Assembly: GCA_963921795.1 (NCBI GenBank)
Contig: OY997642.1
Location: 29,981,837 to 30,045,836, forward strand
From: Nannobrachium achirus
Taxonomy: Eukaryota; Chordata; Actinopteri; Myctophiformes; Myctophidae
Length of the DNA: 64,000 bases
Direction: 5' to 3'
Positions 36,700 through 48,899 of this stretch are shown here, one piece after another. A model generated the notes under the pieces. The model was not told the origin of the DNA, ran no database searches, and worked only from the letters and a program-made list of their open reading frames with translations. Positions within the stretch are counted from its first letter, which is position 1. Every line of letters begins with the position of its first letter. The translations under genes and the position numbers were made by a program.

Positions 36700-37440
36700 A
36701 TATCTGGGACTTATATAACGCTTTTCTGAGTACTCAAAGACGCTTTACATTTGGGCCTACGGGGGCTAGGGGGAGGGGAAGCTAAGAGCAACAACTTTAT
36801 TAGGAAAAATAATCAAGAAAAGAGTACAAAAGAGATAAAACATACAACAATAAAACAAGAGTTAAAAATGTTCAACTGGGGAAGGCGATTTGGAACAGGT
36901 GGGTTTTCAAGGCAGTTTTGAAGGCAGGGAGGGAGGGGGCATCTCTGATGGGCTTGGGGAGTTCATTCCAGAGGGTGGGGCCGGCTACAGGTTTTTTTCT
37001 TTGCATTGGGGACCTTAAGGAGGCCATCCTCACTGGACCTGAGGGAGCGTGTTGGGACATATGGTTCGAGGAGGTCGGAGAGGTAGGGGGGAGCCAGGTT
37101 GTGCAGAGCCTTGTAGGTGGTGAGGAGTAGTTTGAAGTGGATACGTTGTTTGACGGGGAGCCAGTGGAGGTCATGGAGGACTGGTGTGATATGGTCTCTG
37201 AAGCGGGTGCTGGTGAGGAGGCGTGCCCCCAAGGTTCCTGATGTTGGAGCTTACATTATTTGTGAGGGACCCCATGGAGCCAGCCACCCTTGCTGCAATG
37301 TCATCTGAAGCTACAATAAGTATCTCAGTTTTAGCCTCATTCAATTGGAGGAAATATATTGAAGAACATATAGAGAACACACAGAAGAACATATTGCTGT
37401 CACTTACTGTCATGAAGCAGACAGTCGCCCCATGATGCAT
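36700..37440 (-). pseudogene. LINE reverse-transcriptase remnant, frameshifted
   Basis: Minus-strand pieces in different frames: LQLNEAKTEILIVASDD, SMGSLTNNVSSNIRNLG, LHWLPVKQRIHFKLLLTTYK, PYVPTRSLRSSEDGLL, GPTLWNELPKPIRDAPSLPA. Order and motifs match an L2-like element; frameshifts show it is dead. Its 3' end (ataacgcttttctgagtact on plus) is typical. Confidence 0.8.
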
Positions 37441-37799
37441 ATACTAGATAGATAGAACTTACTAAAACTAGGACCTTGCCCGGGTATGTGCACAGTATAT
37501 GAGGGATTGAATGTAGGAGTAATGTTGGAGAACCCAGACGTATCAGTGATCTCCAGATTTGGGCATTGTATCAGAATGCGGATGTTACCATTGCGGTGAC
37601 GCATGCGCAGTACTGGCGGTGGTATCAGTGATGTCAGAAATGTGGGCACTGTTTCACCCGTTTATGCCCATGGTATTCTGTATCCTATATGCCCATATAT
37701 GGTATTCCGTGTCCAGGCCAGTATGCGACATCAGTACTATGACGTCACGTCAGAGTACTGTAGACAGACGGCAGACGTCTGGTGGCTCTCTTCTAGCTC

Positions 37800-38004
37800 C
37801 ACCATCAGGCTGATTTTTACAAAACAAAATTTTGGACACTGCTCCTACAGATTTTGGCCTAAAAATCACGCAAAGCGGTACACAGTCTCTTTAAAGTCAT
37901 GTCTGTCCTATTTCCCATATTCCCTCCTGATTGGCTATGATTGCCTTCTAAAGTTTACGCATGCGACGTGACGGTCACTTATCTCCCGATTAGGGAGTCT
38001 TACT
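37800..38004 (-). repeat. copy of the hairpin-ended repeat
   Basis: Shares agactccctaatcgggagat (minus strand) with 192-223, and ctcctacagattttg and ctcctgattggct (plus) with about 4,178-4,220. Probably a decayed DNA transposon. Confidence 0.5.
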
Positions 38005-38539
38005 AGTAGTAGATGTGACTAAAAGTATTACGCATTTTCGTCCAAAAGACACACATCCCACACCCAAAAGCCACAGAAAATGCAGACTGAGTAGTTACAG
38101 AGGTAAAGCAGCAAATTAATTATTTAGCAGCTAAAGAATTCATTTAAGCTCAGTTTAGCCTCCAAAGTGGTTCACTATTTATAAGAGGGTGATTTCAGCA
38201 AAGGTGTGCACATGGCTGAGGCCAGCTGAGTCAAACAAAAACAAACACACATAATCAACAAATGGAAAAGTGCTCATGTAAGTGTACACTGAAATGCAAA
38301 GTGTCTTTATGTCCCTGTCAACTGATGTTGATGCAGGCTGTCAACCTTATTCAAAGTAGTAGATTGATGATGCTTCAACCTGATAAATGTGTCTGAATGT
38401 TCTAAATCGATGAGAGCATAAACTTGATGCATTAGTATTACATTTTCATGTAACCAAATGTTACTCTACTTTTTGAAGTCAGGGTTAGTGTTATGCATTA
38501 ACATGTTTAAGTGGTTTAACTTAAACTATTATTAACTAT

Positions 38540-38750
38540 TATGCAGGTTCTATGTTCCCCACTTACCACCTAAACCTAACCTTAACCCTATAACCTCAGT
38601 ATAACTAACGCTGCTAACCTGCCAACGCTGGTGAATGCTAACCTGGTGAAATGCTAACCTGGTGAAATGCTAACCTGCCGACGCTGGTGAATTTTGACCT
38701 GTTGAATGTTAACCTGGGGAACATAGAACCTGGGGAACATAGGTGATGGA
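38540..38750. repeat. ACCTGGGGAACATAG-family element
   Basis: ggttctatgttccccactta on the left and aacctggggaacatagaacc on the right are inverted; between are taaaccta/taaccct-like and ctaacctggtgaaatg tandem units. A second copy is at 39,655-39,800 and a fragment at 63,175-63,280. Confidence 0.6.
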
Positions 38751-39403
38751 AAGATTATTATATTCCATATGAATAGACAGTTTCCCCCAAAATATTAAAG
38801 TACTCGCACACAAGAAATGAGTCCACACACTGTGTAAGTCCGTTTTCTGTTATTTGTAATGAAAGAATAGTTCATAGTTCAAATTGTACAGTACAGCAAG
38901 TACGTTCACCCATCGTTGCTTTTCTGACTAATAGACAGTTGACATGGTTTTATATAGTTACTTTAACAGTATGATGTAATAGGTGACCGTGGTCACCTCA
39001 TCGGCTGACCTGACCTTTATCAGTGGTCAGAACACAACAGAATTGTTGACAGAGTTCAATCTTGTTGTTGACAGCTTCCTGCCGTCACTCCATAAGGCTT
39101 AAAGATGGTTTGCCAGTTAAATATCAGGCCTTGTACAGTGTCAAGGCTGTAACAGGGTTTGTTTTGGAACACGGAGTGGCAAACAGCACAATCAAAGAAT
39201 TATGATATTTGACCGTTATACACAAATTGGTACACACTAAATATTATATTAATAATATTAACCCATCAATAGGGAGGACCCCGAAGAAGCTATGTAGCAA
39301 TCTGCTGCCACTGGCTCTCTAGCTATGAAGCAACGTTATTGGTTGCATCTATGGCAGTGGTTTGGGTGCATAATCTTTGATAAACCTGCTGGCACAATAT
39401 CCA

Positions 39404-40270
39404 TCATAAACAGCATTCTATCGAACGTTGGGCTCCAGCTTGCCTCCCAGTGTGAGGAATGACGTACAATTCCTTTCCTTCTTTGCCTTTATCTGTGGTT
39501 CTCAAACCTTTACATGTTAAGGACCCCCATTTGTGCAGTCTTTGCTGTAGTTTACTACAGAGACTGTCCACATGTGTATTCCAATTTAGTGAGTTGTCAA
39601 TACAAATGCCCAAGTATTTATATGAGAAGACCTGTGAGATGGTCGCAGGCCGGGAACATATATATGTTCCCCAGGTTCTATGTCCCCCACTTTCTTACCA
39701 CCTAAACCTACCCCTAACCCTAACCATAACCTCACTAAACTAATGCTGTGAGGTGGGGAACATAGAACCTGGGGAACATAGAACCTGGGGAACATAGGTT
39801 GGACCCCCGCAGGCCTGTGGTCAACCAATACTCATAAGGTCAAACACCATCTCCTGTGTCTTCCTAATGTTGAGAACAAGGTGGTTGCCATCACACCATT
39901 TTATAAACCTCTGTATCTCTAAAAAAGTAAGCTAAATCCCTATCCTCATACAGAAGGGCTATTGCTATGCCAGTATCATCCGAGAATTTTATAATGTAAT
40001 TATTCGGGTTACCACTTCTACACTCATTTGTGTACAAAGTAAAAAGGACAGGTGAGCTAACGCAGCCCTGAAGTGCTCCAGTACTCAAGGTTCTGGGCTC
40101 TGACGTAGTACCATTCACACAGACCTTTTGTGTACATTCAGTTAAAAAGGAATAATACCACCTGATAATAAGGGGATGGACATTAAGGTCCCTCAACCTC
40201 TTAATTAAGAGAAGTGGCTGAATTGTATTAAATGTTGAAATCTACAAGGCGGCGGCATGCATAAGCTTTG
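39404..40270 (-). pseudogene. LINE reverse-transcriptase remnant interrupted by other repeats
   Basis: Minus strand: GALQGCVSSPVLFTLYTNEC, YIIKFSDDTGI (catalytic FxDD box present), GNHLVLNIRKTQEMVFDL, then after an insertion LGICIDNSLNWNTHVDSLCS. The insertion at about 39,652-39,800 belongs to the ACCTGGGGAACATAG family, and a ttctcaaacc-type MITE starts near 39,487. Confidence 0.8.
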
Positions 40271-40461
40271 TTCTTGTTCTAATCCAACTCTTCCAAAAGG
40301 TTTGCTTGTTTCAGTACATCTGGATTTTGGAAATGAAGTAACCTGAAAGCATCAGTTTTTGAGTATGACTGTTCCAGTCGATTCCAAATGTGATATTTAT
40401 CTATTTATTGATTTGATGTTTTTAGTTATTCATCTATCCTCTCTGTAGTACTGTACACTAG

Positions 40462-40765
40462 AGCAGTTCCCAAACCTTTTAACTTGACACCCAAGAGACA
40501 TTTCATGCTCCCCGGGATCAAACTAGTGAAAATGGCAAGCAAAAATTGCTGATTATTTTTTAAATAAAATGTATTTTTTTTATTTTAACAATCTTGAAAA
40601 ATGTTTGAATTATTTATTTTTTGTATGAAGTATTATGATTTATTTTTGAAAATCTAATAATACATTTGAAAGAAAGTAGGAAATAAAGTAAAAATATTAT
40701 GTGGCCCTAAAATATTGGTCTGCGACCCACAAATGGGTCCAGACCCACTGTTTGAGAACCACTAC
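40462..40765. mobile_element. hAT-type MITE (caaacctttt / gagaaccac ends)
   Basis: gcagttcccaaacctttt at the left and gtttgagaaccactac at the right are inverted ends of the widespread CAGTGGTTCTCAA group. Further fragments are at about 7,112-7,275, 39,487-39,530, 49,240-49,340 and 62,864-62,940. Confidence 0.5.
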
Positions 40766-41628
40766 TAGTAAAATGAATTATCATAGCAGGCTGAAAGAAA
40801 TTAAAGGCTTGATTTGTGTACTTCTATTGCTAGGCCTGGGTAGAATGAGAAATTATCTACGCAAAGACAATTAAAATGTCATCTGCTGTTACAGCCAGGT
40901 AGAGCATGTTCTCCAATTGGTTAATTTTGTGAGAAGGGACTTTTTTTATCTGAGCTAGCATACTAAAACTGAGTATTTGCTGATTAACAGTGGAAATTAC
41001 AGGGCAATAGAGTAAGACCAGAGGTTATGCCACCCCCTGGTGGGCAACCATAACATTAGCTTGTCACTATGAAAATAATAATGAAGGTATTCCAAACCTT
41101 TTACAAAACCATAACAATGTTAGAACCTGAAAATAAGGTTTCTTGGACTGTTTCAGAGTGACATGATATTCTAGTTAGGGACCAGTAAACTGGCAATCTG
41201 GCTAGCCATTGTAAAAGAAAAAGCTCCTTTTCAGAGAGTCTGTTCTTAAGATGGTATTATGATGGTAACTGCCACTTGTATAAAACATTACATAGAAACA
41301 CTGTATATAAATAAATGGTTTTGATCATGCAGTATGCCAAACAATATTATATTGTATAATGATTAGACTCAGTTTTCTTTAATTCACCGTCTACAGAATT
41401 ATAATTTATTTTCTTTAATTCACCGTCTACAGAATTATAATTTCTTTAACCTACGGTGGCACCCTGCAGGTCATGTTCAAACGTTGGAAATTATTCCAAC
41501 AGATTAAATGTTTGTTTTGTTTCATGAAGTAACATCTTGAACGTTACTGAAAAACAATATCGAATAGTGGAAAAACAATTATTTAAGTGAATTACAGTAA
41601 AACAGAACTTAATCTTTCCAAGTCCACA

Positions 41629-41634
41629 TTTATT
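41629..41634 (-). terminator. poly(A) signal of tmem70
   Basis: AATAAA on the minus strand about 35 nt after the tmem70 stop codon, implying a very short 3' UTR. Confidence 0.65.
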
Positions 41635-41668
41635 TTTAACAACACAGTTTGCAGTCAACAGATCTCTT

Positions 41669-42114
41669 TCAACTTTTATCGGGCTTGTCCAAATCATCGT
41701 CTTCGAAGCTGAATGGCTTATCGTAGCCCATGAGGTGGTTGTAGTCACTGGGGAGGGGGAAAAGGTCCGGGTTGACTAGGAGTCCCATCTTCTCGGCATA
41801 AAAGGACGTGAACATCCCGGTGACGCTCGGCACCTTCACCTGCCTCTGGTGGAACACTGTCGTCTTCTCCAGGAGGAAGACGTTGTAGGTGACGGCCGTG
41901 TAGGTGTCGGTCTCTGCGTCGTGGGAGAGCCGGAGCACATAGCCCTTGGTGACGAGATGGAGGAGGACGGGTGTGATGAAGGTGAAGAGGCCGACAACGC
42001 CGCAGAAGAACGCCTGCATGGCCAGGCTCTGTTGGGCCAGGCTGGTGTTGATCAGGATGTGAGGCATCAGACACAGGCTGACCATGCTGCTGCCATAGCT
42101 GAACATCTTCACCC
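41669..42114 (-). CDS. tmem70: tmem70 exon 3 (membrane and C-terminal domain)
   Basis: Acceptor ctctgcttgtcag, phase 1, completing Gly of GVKMFSYGSS. Encodes both membrane segments, HLMGYDKPFSFEDDD and stop TGA (complement of 41669-41671). The overlapping frames on both strands are shadows of this exon. Confidence 0.95.
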
Positions 42115-45004
42115 CTGACAAGCAGAGGGAAAATGGAATGAAATAGAGAGGTCGAGCTGGGGATACTAGTGTGTGCATTGTAGTATTACATGTTGCACTG
42201 GCATTGCTAGGTACTACTGTATAAGTGCTGTAAACACTGAACCTGGTTTAAACATTTTTGACCTGGCATCCCTATTTTAGGCATGTGATTATAGATATTT
42301 TTTTGTCAAGATTACAGGTCATATCACAACACACAGAGCCATGTATGAAATATAGGGCTTAAAGGAGTAGTTCAGTTTAAAATGACTTTTTTTCTATTAA
42401 TTACTCACCATGGAGACTTTGAGTTCAATTTAAAAAAAAGTATTGGGGGTTCCAGACGATACGCGGTCACCGCGTCCTAGTAATTCATTTTCAATGAGAG
42501 GCAGGCGGCTATTTTGGCCGTGCGGAGGAGTTTTGGGGCGGCGAGGCAAGCGGGCGCGGTCCCGTGAAATCCCTGTGAGCGGGCTCGTTTGTGCATGCGT
42601 ACGCGGGCGGTGAGAGATGGATTGTGTTCATCTTTGTGAAATACCGCACAGCGTTTACTCATGGAGCGAGTGTGTTTGTGTCTCACCGTGGCGCGGCCAC
42701 CGCTGATCCTAGTGGGAGCCCCCACGGCAACCGCTGCTCGTTTGAAGGGCCCTTTAGTTGCATTCCTAAGCCAATAGTTTGATTATAGTACATTTACCCC
42801 CATTTATTCCAGATTTCCGGAATCAATGGGGGTAAAACAAATTATTGTTTTATGAATTCGACAATTACAGTACAAGCAAATATTACTGAACTCTCCATGG
42901 CGCGAGTAATTAATAGAAAAAAGGTCATTTTGGGGGTGGACTACTCTTTTAAGTGGTTAAATTAAATAAAATGGAAAGGACAACAAACAGCATCTCAACT
43001 GTAATTCATCAACCTAATAATAATTCACTCGTTAAATATTCTTTATATTTGTTTATTTTATGTAATTCCCTGTTTAACTATTTGCCAAGAATTAACATCA
43101 ATGGGTCTTAATCATATAAAACTGGATAAGGGGCTCAGTGGAGAGATAATGTGGTTTCAATTTCAAACTAACGTACCACGAACAGCTCTGCCAATGTTGC
43201 CTGTGTAGATTAAGTTTCCCTCATTGGAGCAGTGAGAGGAGGAGGTGGACAGACAGCGCACATGGGACACGCACGCAGGCTGCACAGAGCTGGCCTGCAC
43301 CTACACACAAATGACACAACATTACATAATCAGCAAATTCAGCATCAAAATGGGAGCAAGTACTTTAGAGCAATGTTTCCCATACAATGGTCCGGGAGCC
43401 ATTTTGGCATAAATAAATCTGTGTTCCGGTTGGGTGCATTGGGTCTAGTAGGGATGCACCCATGTGACATTACTGGACGATACCCAATGTCAACATTGCT
43501 GTTATACTGTAAGGTCCATAACCGATATTTACTGTTGTAGAATAGACCTATCTGTATTTTCCTTTGTGTGTGTATTCTATACTTTCTTTATTGAGAAATG
43601 ATACTGGCATACCCTTGAGTGATGTCTTTCATGGATAAGGACTACATTAAGGATTCATGTACATGTGTGTATCTTTTCCTAATCCTGGCTTGCACTTGAA
43701 AGAATTCCGTAGTACACGTCTACACGAGAAGGACAGCATGGAACAAGGGGGGAATGGGAAAAAGGGAAAAACTAAAATCTGGGTAAATGTGAGATGTATG
43801 ATCTATGATGGTATTCTGTATTGTCAATTACAATATGCTAAAAAAATATATATATTAAAAAAAAAAAGAATAAAGAGAGAGATAAATAGGCCTATCTGTA
43901 TAAAAACTTTCAAATGTTGTCCTTTCTGAAAAATGCTTATAAATACTTAATTTGAAAAAGGAATGTCTCTTTATTCCACACCTGCACCACAATAATATGG
44001 CCCATATAGCCCAACATAAACAGCTTGAATGGAGTATTCCAACTTGTTAACCCTTTGAAAGCTTCCCCAGAAAACAGATTGAATCTTCAGCCTTCCTCAT
44101 CACAAAAGGCTTTTTCAGCTTAACGTTCATACATAATTGATATTAATTTGTTCCAAAGGCATTGGTATGTAATAAAAGTGTTATTTTGCCTCACAGAGGC
44201 TTCAATTCACCATAACTGCATGGAACTTCATCTAATAGCAACGTTGCCCAGATGTTACTTGAACTTAGACAGGTGATAAGGCACAGCTTGTCCTGGTCAA
44301 TGGGGTGACACACTATTCAGGTAGTATGATTTATCAGAAGTTCAATTGAACAAGAATAGATTATTGTCCTCTCATGGTTGGTAATTATGTCACACCATAG
44401 TATAGGTCCTTTTCCTTTAATAGTACTCTATGGGGGAAAAAGATGTATGTGTGTGCCTTTAATCGAGGTGTCAGTTGACAACTTGACATTGTGCTGTGGT
44501 AGGTTTTCCAATTCACAACAAATTCAAGTATTTATTTGCAGTTTCAAAAATGGAAGTGGTCAGTCTGAAATGATGCTGTTTAGGAGTTAGGTCGGTGTTG
44601 GAGATGTTTTAAAACATCCTTCTAGATCAGGCATTTATAATCAATTCCAGATGGCCAGTTTAACAGCTTAATGTCAGCTTAAGATAAATTAAGATAACAG
44701 CAGCTGCGTTCATGCCGAGTAGCCAGGATAATACAACATAAAAACACAGACCTCGCATAACAAATCTAATGCAATAAGAGTTATAAAATCACAGTGCCTC
44801 GTTGGTCACGTTGAGAATCGACCTTCTTCTGACAGCAGCAGCATGACAGAACAAGGGTCTCTGATGGCTCTCTGACAGTCCTCTGCAACGCGCGACAACA
44901 TAATATGATCTTCCATTATTACTTGCGGCTCTGATGTTGACATTGCTAAAAAGCGACTGAGAAACAACAGGACGCAGTCCTCGTACAACGCTAAGTGCTA
45001 ACAT
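41669..45004 (-). CDS. tmem70: transmembrane protein 70, mitochondrial (ATP synthase assembly factor)
   Basis: TMEM70 is an inner mitochondrial membrane protein that helps assemble the ATP synthase c-ring. Three exons on the minus strand join in phase: 44810-45004 (195 nt), 43177-43300 (124 nt) and 41669-42114 (446 nt), giving about 254 residues, close to the 260 I recall for human. Exon 1 is Arg-rich and nearly free of acidic residues, as expected for a mitochondrial presequence. Exon 2 contains GNLIYTGNIGRAVRG. Exon 3 contains two hydrophobic segments around MVSLCLMPHILINTS and FTFITPVLLHLVTKGYV, then DTYTAVTYNVFLLEKTTVFH and DYNHLMGYDKPF, diagnostic of TMEM70. Weakest point: the exon 1 donor (AAC/GTGACC) is non-ideal, though it gives exactly the required phase. 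Confidence 0.93.
42359..42952. mobile_element. TTAA-flanked non-autonomous DNA element in tmem70 intron 2
   Basis: Left end ttaaaggagtagttcag and right end ctactcttttaa are inverted, and the match continues inward (cttttttctattaattactc, ccatgg). A related fragment lies at about 61,464-61,590 beside cyp7a1. The GC-rich middle (42,460-42,740) has no gene signal. Confidence 0.65.
43177..43300 (-). CDS. tmem70: tmem70 exon 2
   Basis: Acceptor tgtgtgtag then GTGCAGGCC; donor CGTG/gtacgt. Encodes VQASSVQPACVSHV, then NEGNLIYTGNIGRAVRG. The IYTGNxxRAV motif is conserved in TMEM70. Confidence 0.85.
44810..45004 (-). CDS. tmem70: tmem70 exon 1 (presequence)
   Basis: Starts at the ATG at 45004-45002 and reads MLALSVVRGLRPVVSQSLF, then AASNNGRSYYVVARCRGL and AAAVRRRSILN. 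Seven or more arginines and few acids suit a mitochondrial targeting sequence. The proposed donor GTGACC is weak; it was chosen because it leaves phase 0, which exon 2 needs. The open frame extends upstream without an ATG. Confidence 0.6.
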
Positions 45005-45229
45005 TATGGAGTGAACAGCGTACAACACGACCCTGACCAGTGCATCAGGGTTAGCCACTAGCTGGTAGCTAAGCTAGCCTAACTGTGGAGAAAATGAATC
45101 GATTCAATCTGGTGCAGCCTTTGCTACCCAGTAGACGCATGTCCACGCTTATGCTGCCCTCCACTGGATGGCAGATGCAACTATTCACAGTCGCAAGTGG
45201 TCACAACTTGTACCAGGGGTCCTTGACCT

Positions 45230-45900
45230 TGAGGCCTTTTTTTGATTGAAGAATGTATTAGAAGTTTGCGTAGGAAAAAGTACAGTTTCATTACAGTAGG
45301 CCTACACCCTAGTAAGCTTTTCGGCTTATTTACACAGGAACAACGTATCTCATATAACATTGAAAGACAGACAGATAGGGAATTGTCAGTAACAAAAGTG
45401 GAGAAAATAAAAAGCAGTCATAAAAAAATTAAAGATCAAAACATGTTTAACCTCTTCAACCCTATTTTATACTTAGATATTTTGAAAAATAGAGAACAGC
45501 CTTGAAACATTTCAAAATGAATATATGGCATGTTATGTAGGCCTACAGTATGTCAAATTTACATGTGATGTATTGATCTCTCCACTGGAGGGGGCAGTGG
45601 TCATGTTTATCAGTACTAAAATGAATTGACTGACTATTTTCATTACCCATGACAATCCAGGCATGGGTGTGAATGTGAACTTATGGTTGTGGTGTGAGTG
45701 TGTTTTTTGATTGATTGACTACTTTATTAGTCAGAAATGTAAACAGCACGTGGGTACAGTCAGACATTAAGGCTAAAAGGATAACACAAAAAAAGTCCTG
45801 GGAAATTCCATTGTGGTCCTGTGTATTCAATTCACCAACAAAGCATAAATAATTAATACAATATTATCAACAAATATAAAACACTATATGTAGAAAGGAG
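45230..45900 (-). mobile_element. two LINE 3'-end fragments
   Basis: ttgattgaagaatgtattag (45,242) and ttgattgattgactacttta (45,707) mark two 3' ends read on the minus strand, the first matching the copy at 5067-5520. No protein signature survives. Confidence 0.45.
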
Positions 45901-46015
45901 AAAAAGGAAAAAAACGGTGGCAGCGAATGACACCTCTTTCAATGAGAATTTACATTTAGTTCACTTTTTCACTTTTTCAGGACAATTGTGAAAGAAACCA
46001 GCTACCGGTTTACAC

Positions 46016-47163
46016 TAGGGCTGTCCCCGACTAAGGATTTGTATAGTCGACTATGATTTTAGTCATTGTGTTGATAGTCGAATATTAGTCGACTATGGCC
46101 CGTTTTTTTTAAATTATTATTATTATATTTTTTTTCGTTTTTTTTTTTTTTTTTTTTTTTTTTCTACCCCTTTCTTTTACAATGGCATATAAACAACAGA
46201 GGTGAAACACTCATTTAAATAACATGTCTTCTTGACTTGTTTTAATAGATAACTCATTCATTATTTAAGCCAAGGTTTATTATCATGGCCTTTAAGAATA
46301 GTAATAAATACAGCAATAACAACAACGAAATAATATCTCTAAAATAAATAAAGTAACTAAATAATATAAGGCAAATTAAATAACAAAATACTAAAATAAG
46401 TAGGCCTATAGCAGGTGTAAAGTTTATTCACTTAGAAGCTAAAGCCCCAGACTCCGATGTCTGTGTGTAACAGCCATGCAACTACTTGCCGGTCACACAT
46501 TTCTATAGGACACCAATATCTGTGTAACATGCATCTATCCACGAGACCTGCACAGCCTGCGCTGAGCCTGACAGAGAGACAGCGATTGGATTTTACAAAA
46601 CAGACCCCGTAACTCGTCGGGGCGAAAGAGAAAAGGAGAGCTTAAAACACAACTCTAGTGCAATTGTGTTGATGGCATAGGTTTATTGCCGATCTGCAAG
46701 CTCAAAACATGAGCGTTCGCGTCGCTTTTGGGAGTATGGACATTACATAAGTAAAGGGACTTATTAAGCCAACTTACTTTGATGTTGCTCGGTGTGGAGT
46801 GGTAGGTCATAGCCAGATCATGCATCTTTATTAGTTTTGTCCTCTACTTGTTCAAAGTGACGGAGCCTGATTGAGTGTTAACACAGCACAGCTGGCAGGT
46901 TCTGTGGCTTCTACGCAATGCACACACAGACAGTACGGCTGTGCCTCATTGATTGATTGAAAGCAGCCAGCCTAGGCTATGCATGTTTTATTGCGAGAAA
47001 CCAAAGTATATGTTAAATCATCGGACAGTAAGCACCCCAACAAAAAAAATAAAAAATAAAAAAAGTTTTTTTTTTTTTTTTACATTCAACTAAGATATTG
47101 CCATTCGACTAGGTGCCGTTTCGATCGATTAGTCGACTATTCGACTATTCGGGGTCACCCCTA
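46016..47163. mobile_element. non-autonomous hAT-like element, 1148 bp
   Basis: Ends tagggctgtccccga and tcggggtcacccctaa-like inverted repeats, flanked by the perfect 8-bp duplication GTTTACAC (46008-46015 and 47164-47171). Subterminal gtcgacta repeats on both sides. The interior is AT-rich with a long poly-T tract near 46,137 and a half palindrome at 46,689. No transposase seen. Confidence 0.85.
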
Positions 47164-47171
47164 GTTTACAC

Positions 47172-48012
47172 ATCCTTTAATGGATGGTGTGAGGAATTTC
47201 CACATTTTGGGTAGTAGAATGAGAATTGTCCCATGTTTGTTCTTGTTCTAAATTTGGGTAGTAGGCCTAGGCTACCAGATCATGGTCGCTCCTTCTAGTG
47301 TTGTGGCTGTGGGTGTCACTCACTTTGGAGAAGTAGTTAGACAGGTATGAAGGTATATGAGGGCACTCTCCCTTTTACTTATACCAATCCATTTTTATTT
47401 GCTTAACCTGTCTTCTACCTTGAGCCATCCAAGTGTGTTGGGATTTGGGCATAAGGCCCTTGACTGTTGGGATTTGGGCATAAGGCCCTTGACTGACCCA
47501 CCTGTTACAGATACAATCTTGAATCTCTTGATCTTGAATATACCAATGATGTTATTTTATTTAAATAAACAGAAAATTCATTTTTAATACTGTATATACT
47601 GCAACTAAAAGAAATATTCTGTGGCACAATAACTTGCTGTTATTCTATTAACCCCTGTACCCCCCTCCCCAATGTCGCACGCAGGCACACAGGGCCACGT
47701 AGCTTTCTTGTGTTATCAATTCAAATTCAACTGAATTAAGCACCTGTTCTTGCACTTTGAACAATATGACTTTGAACATACACTGGAAGTTTGTGCCAAA
47801 TTATATTTGATTTGATTTGATCTAGTGCTGAACCTGTATTGTCAGGGTGTCAGTTTAACCCTTAGTAACCTCTCTTAGTTCTGCATGTCATGTGTGTCTG
47901 TGTCCTAAAGAAACCTTTTGTCTGTACTAACAGACAGTTTTTCAACAGTGTACATAAATATTATCAGTACACTGGATACACAACGTGCCATGGATGAAGT
48001 CATGTTACTCTG
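47172..48012. other. interval with no recognised gene
   Basis: A short tandem duplication (gttgggatttgggcataagg, 47,439 and 47,466) is the only structure noted. Confidence 0.5.
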
Positions 48013-48300
48013 ACCTTAAAGGTATATTTCACTTTCAAACATGCCTGGGTTCATTTTAACGTTAACTTAATTTATTTTATTGTATTCTTTTCAAAAAATT
48101 AAAAAGGTAATTGAAAAACATGGCCCCTTCAAGCATTAGAAAGCCAATATAATTATGTCACCAGAACCAAGGACGGATGTGTTCGATTAATCCATCATAG
48201 TTAAAATGCAGTTTGAAGTTTCAATGGGTTGTGTGTTGTCTTGTGTCATCACAAAAGCCTGATGACCCCAAACATTTGTGAAAGTGAAATATCCCCATAG
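48013..48300. mobile_element. probable TTAA-type MITE
   Basis: ttaaaggtatatttcactttc at the left and gaaagtgaaatatcccca at the right form inverted ends. The right target site is degraded. Confidence 0.4.
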
Positions 48301-48647
48301 CATGTCACTGTCGGAAAGTGAGAGAATTGTAGATCTACAGTTTAATCACTTGAGCTCCAGCAAGCCTATTATGGGGGAAGCATTCACCAAAAATAGCAAA
48401 TCTATGGTAGTATTCTATGGTAGTCTATGGTAGTATTTTTGGCGAAGGGATGTGGTGGTAAAAAGTGGGCCAAGTACAGTTGTAATTCAGTGCAGTTTTA
48501 CCAAGAATAGAGGGTTTAAGTGGTTAATAAAACTACATTTGTCATTGCAAATTAAATATTTCCTATGGCTTATCTCACTATAGTATCTGTCAAGATCAGA
48601 ACCTGTTTTAAAATGGGAAGTGGTTGTTATACCGATTAAAGCAACAA

Positions 48648-48801
48648 ATATAGCTATACCTCACTACTAAATATAGCTATACCTCACTACTAAATATAGC
48701 TATACCTCACTACTAAATATAGCTATACCTCACTACTAAATATAGCTATACCTCACTACTAAATATAGCTATACCTCACTACTAAATATAGCTATACCTC
48801 A

Positions 48802-48878
<77 letters not shown>
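48648..48878 (+). repeat. 23-bp minisatellite followed by (CT)n
   Basis: Seven almost identical copies of aatatagctatacctcactact, then about 70 bp of (CT)n starting at 48,805. The last unit runs directly into the CT tract. Confidence 0.9.
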
Positions 48879-48879
<1 letters not shown>

Positions 48880-48899
48880 GTGAAACGTGACAATAGTTT

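Noticed and set aside
41745-42118. Open frames antisense or shifted over tmem70 exon 3
   Set aside because: Shadows of a well-supported exon; His/Pro/Arg-rich or acidic readings with no family resemblance.
43657-43929. 90-codon plus-strand frame ending in a Lys/Ile-rich stretch
   Set aside because: Lies in tmem70 intron 1, AT-rich, no homologous motif, no codon bias.
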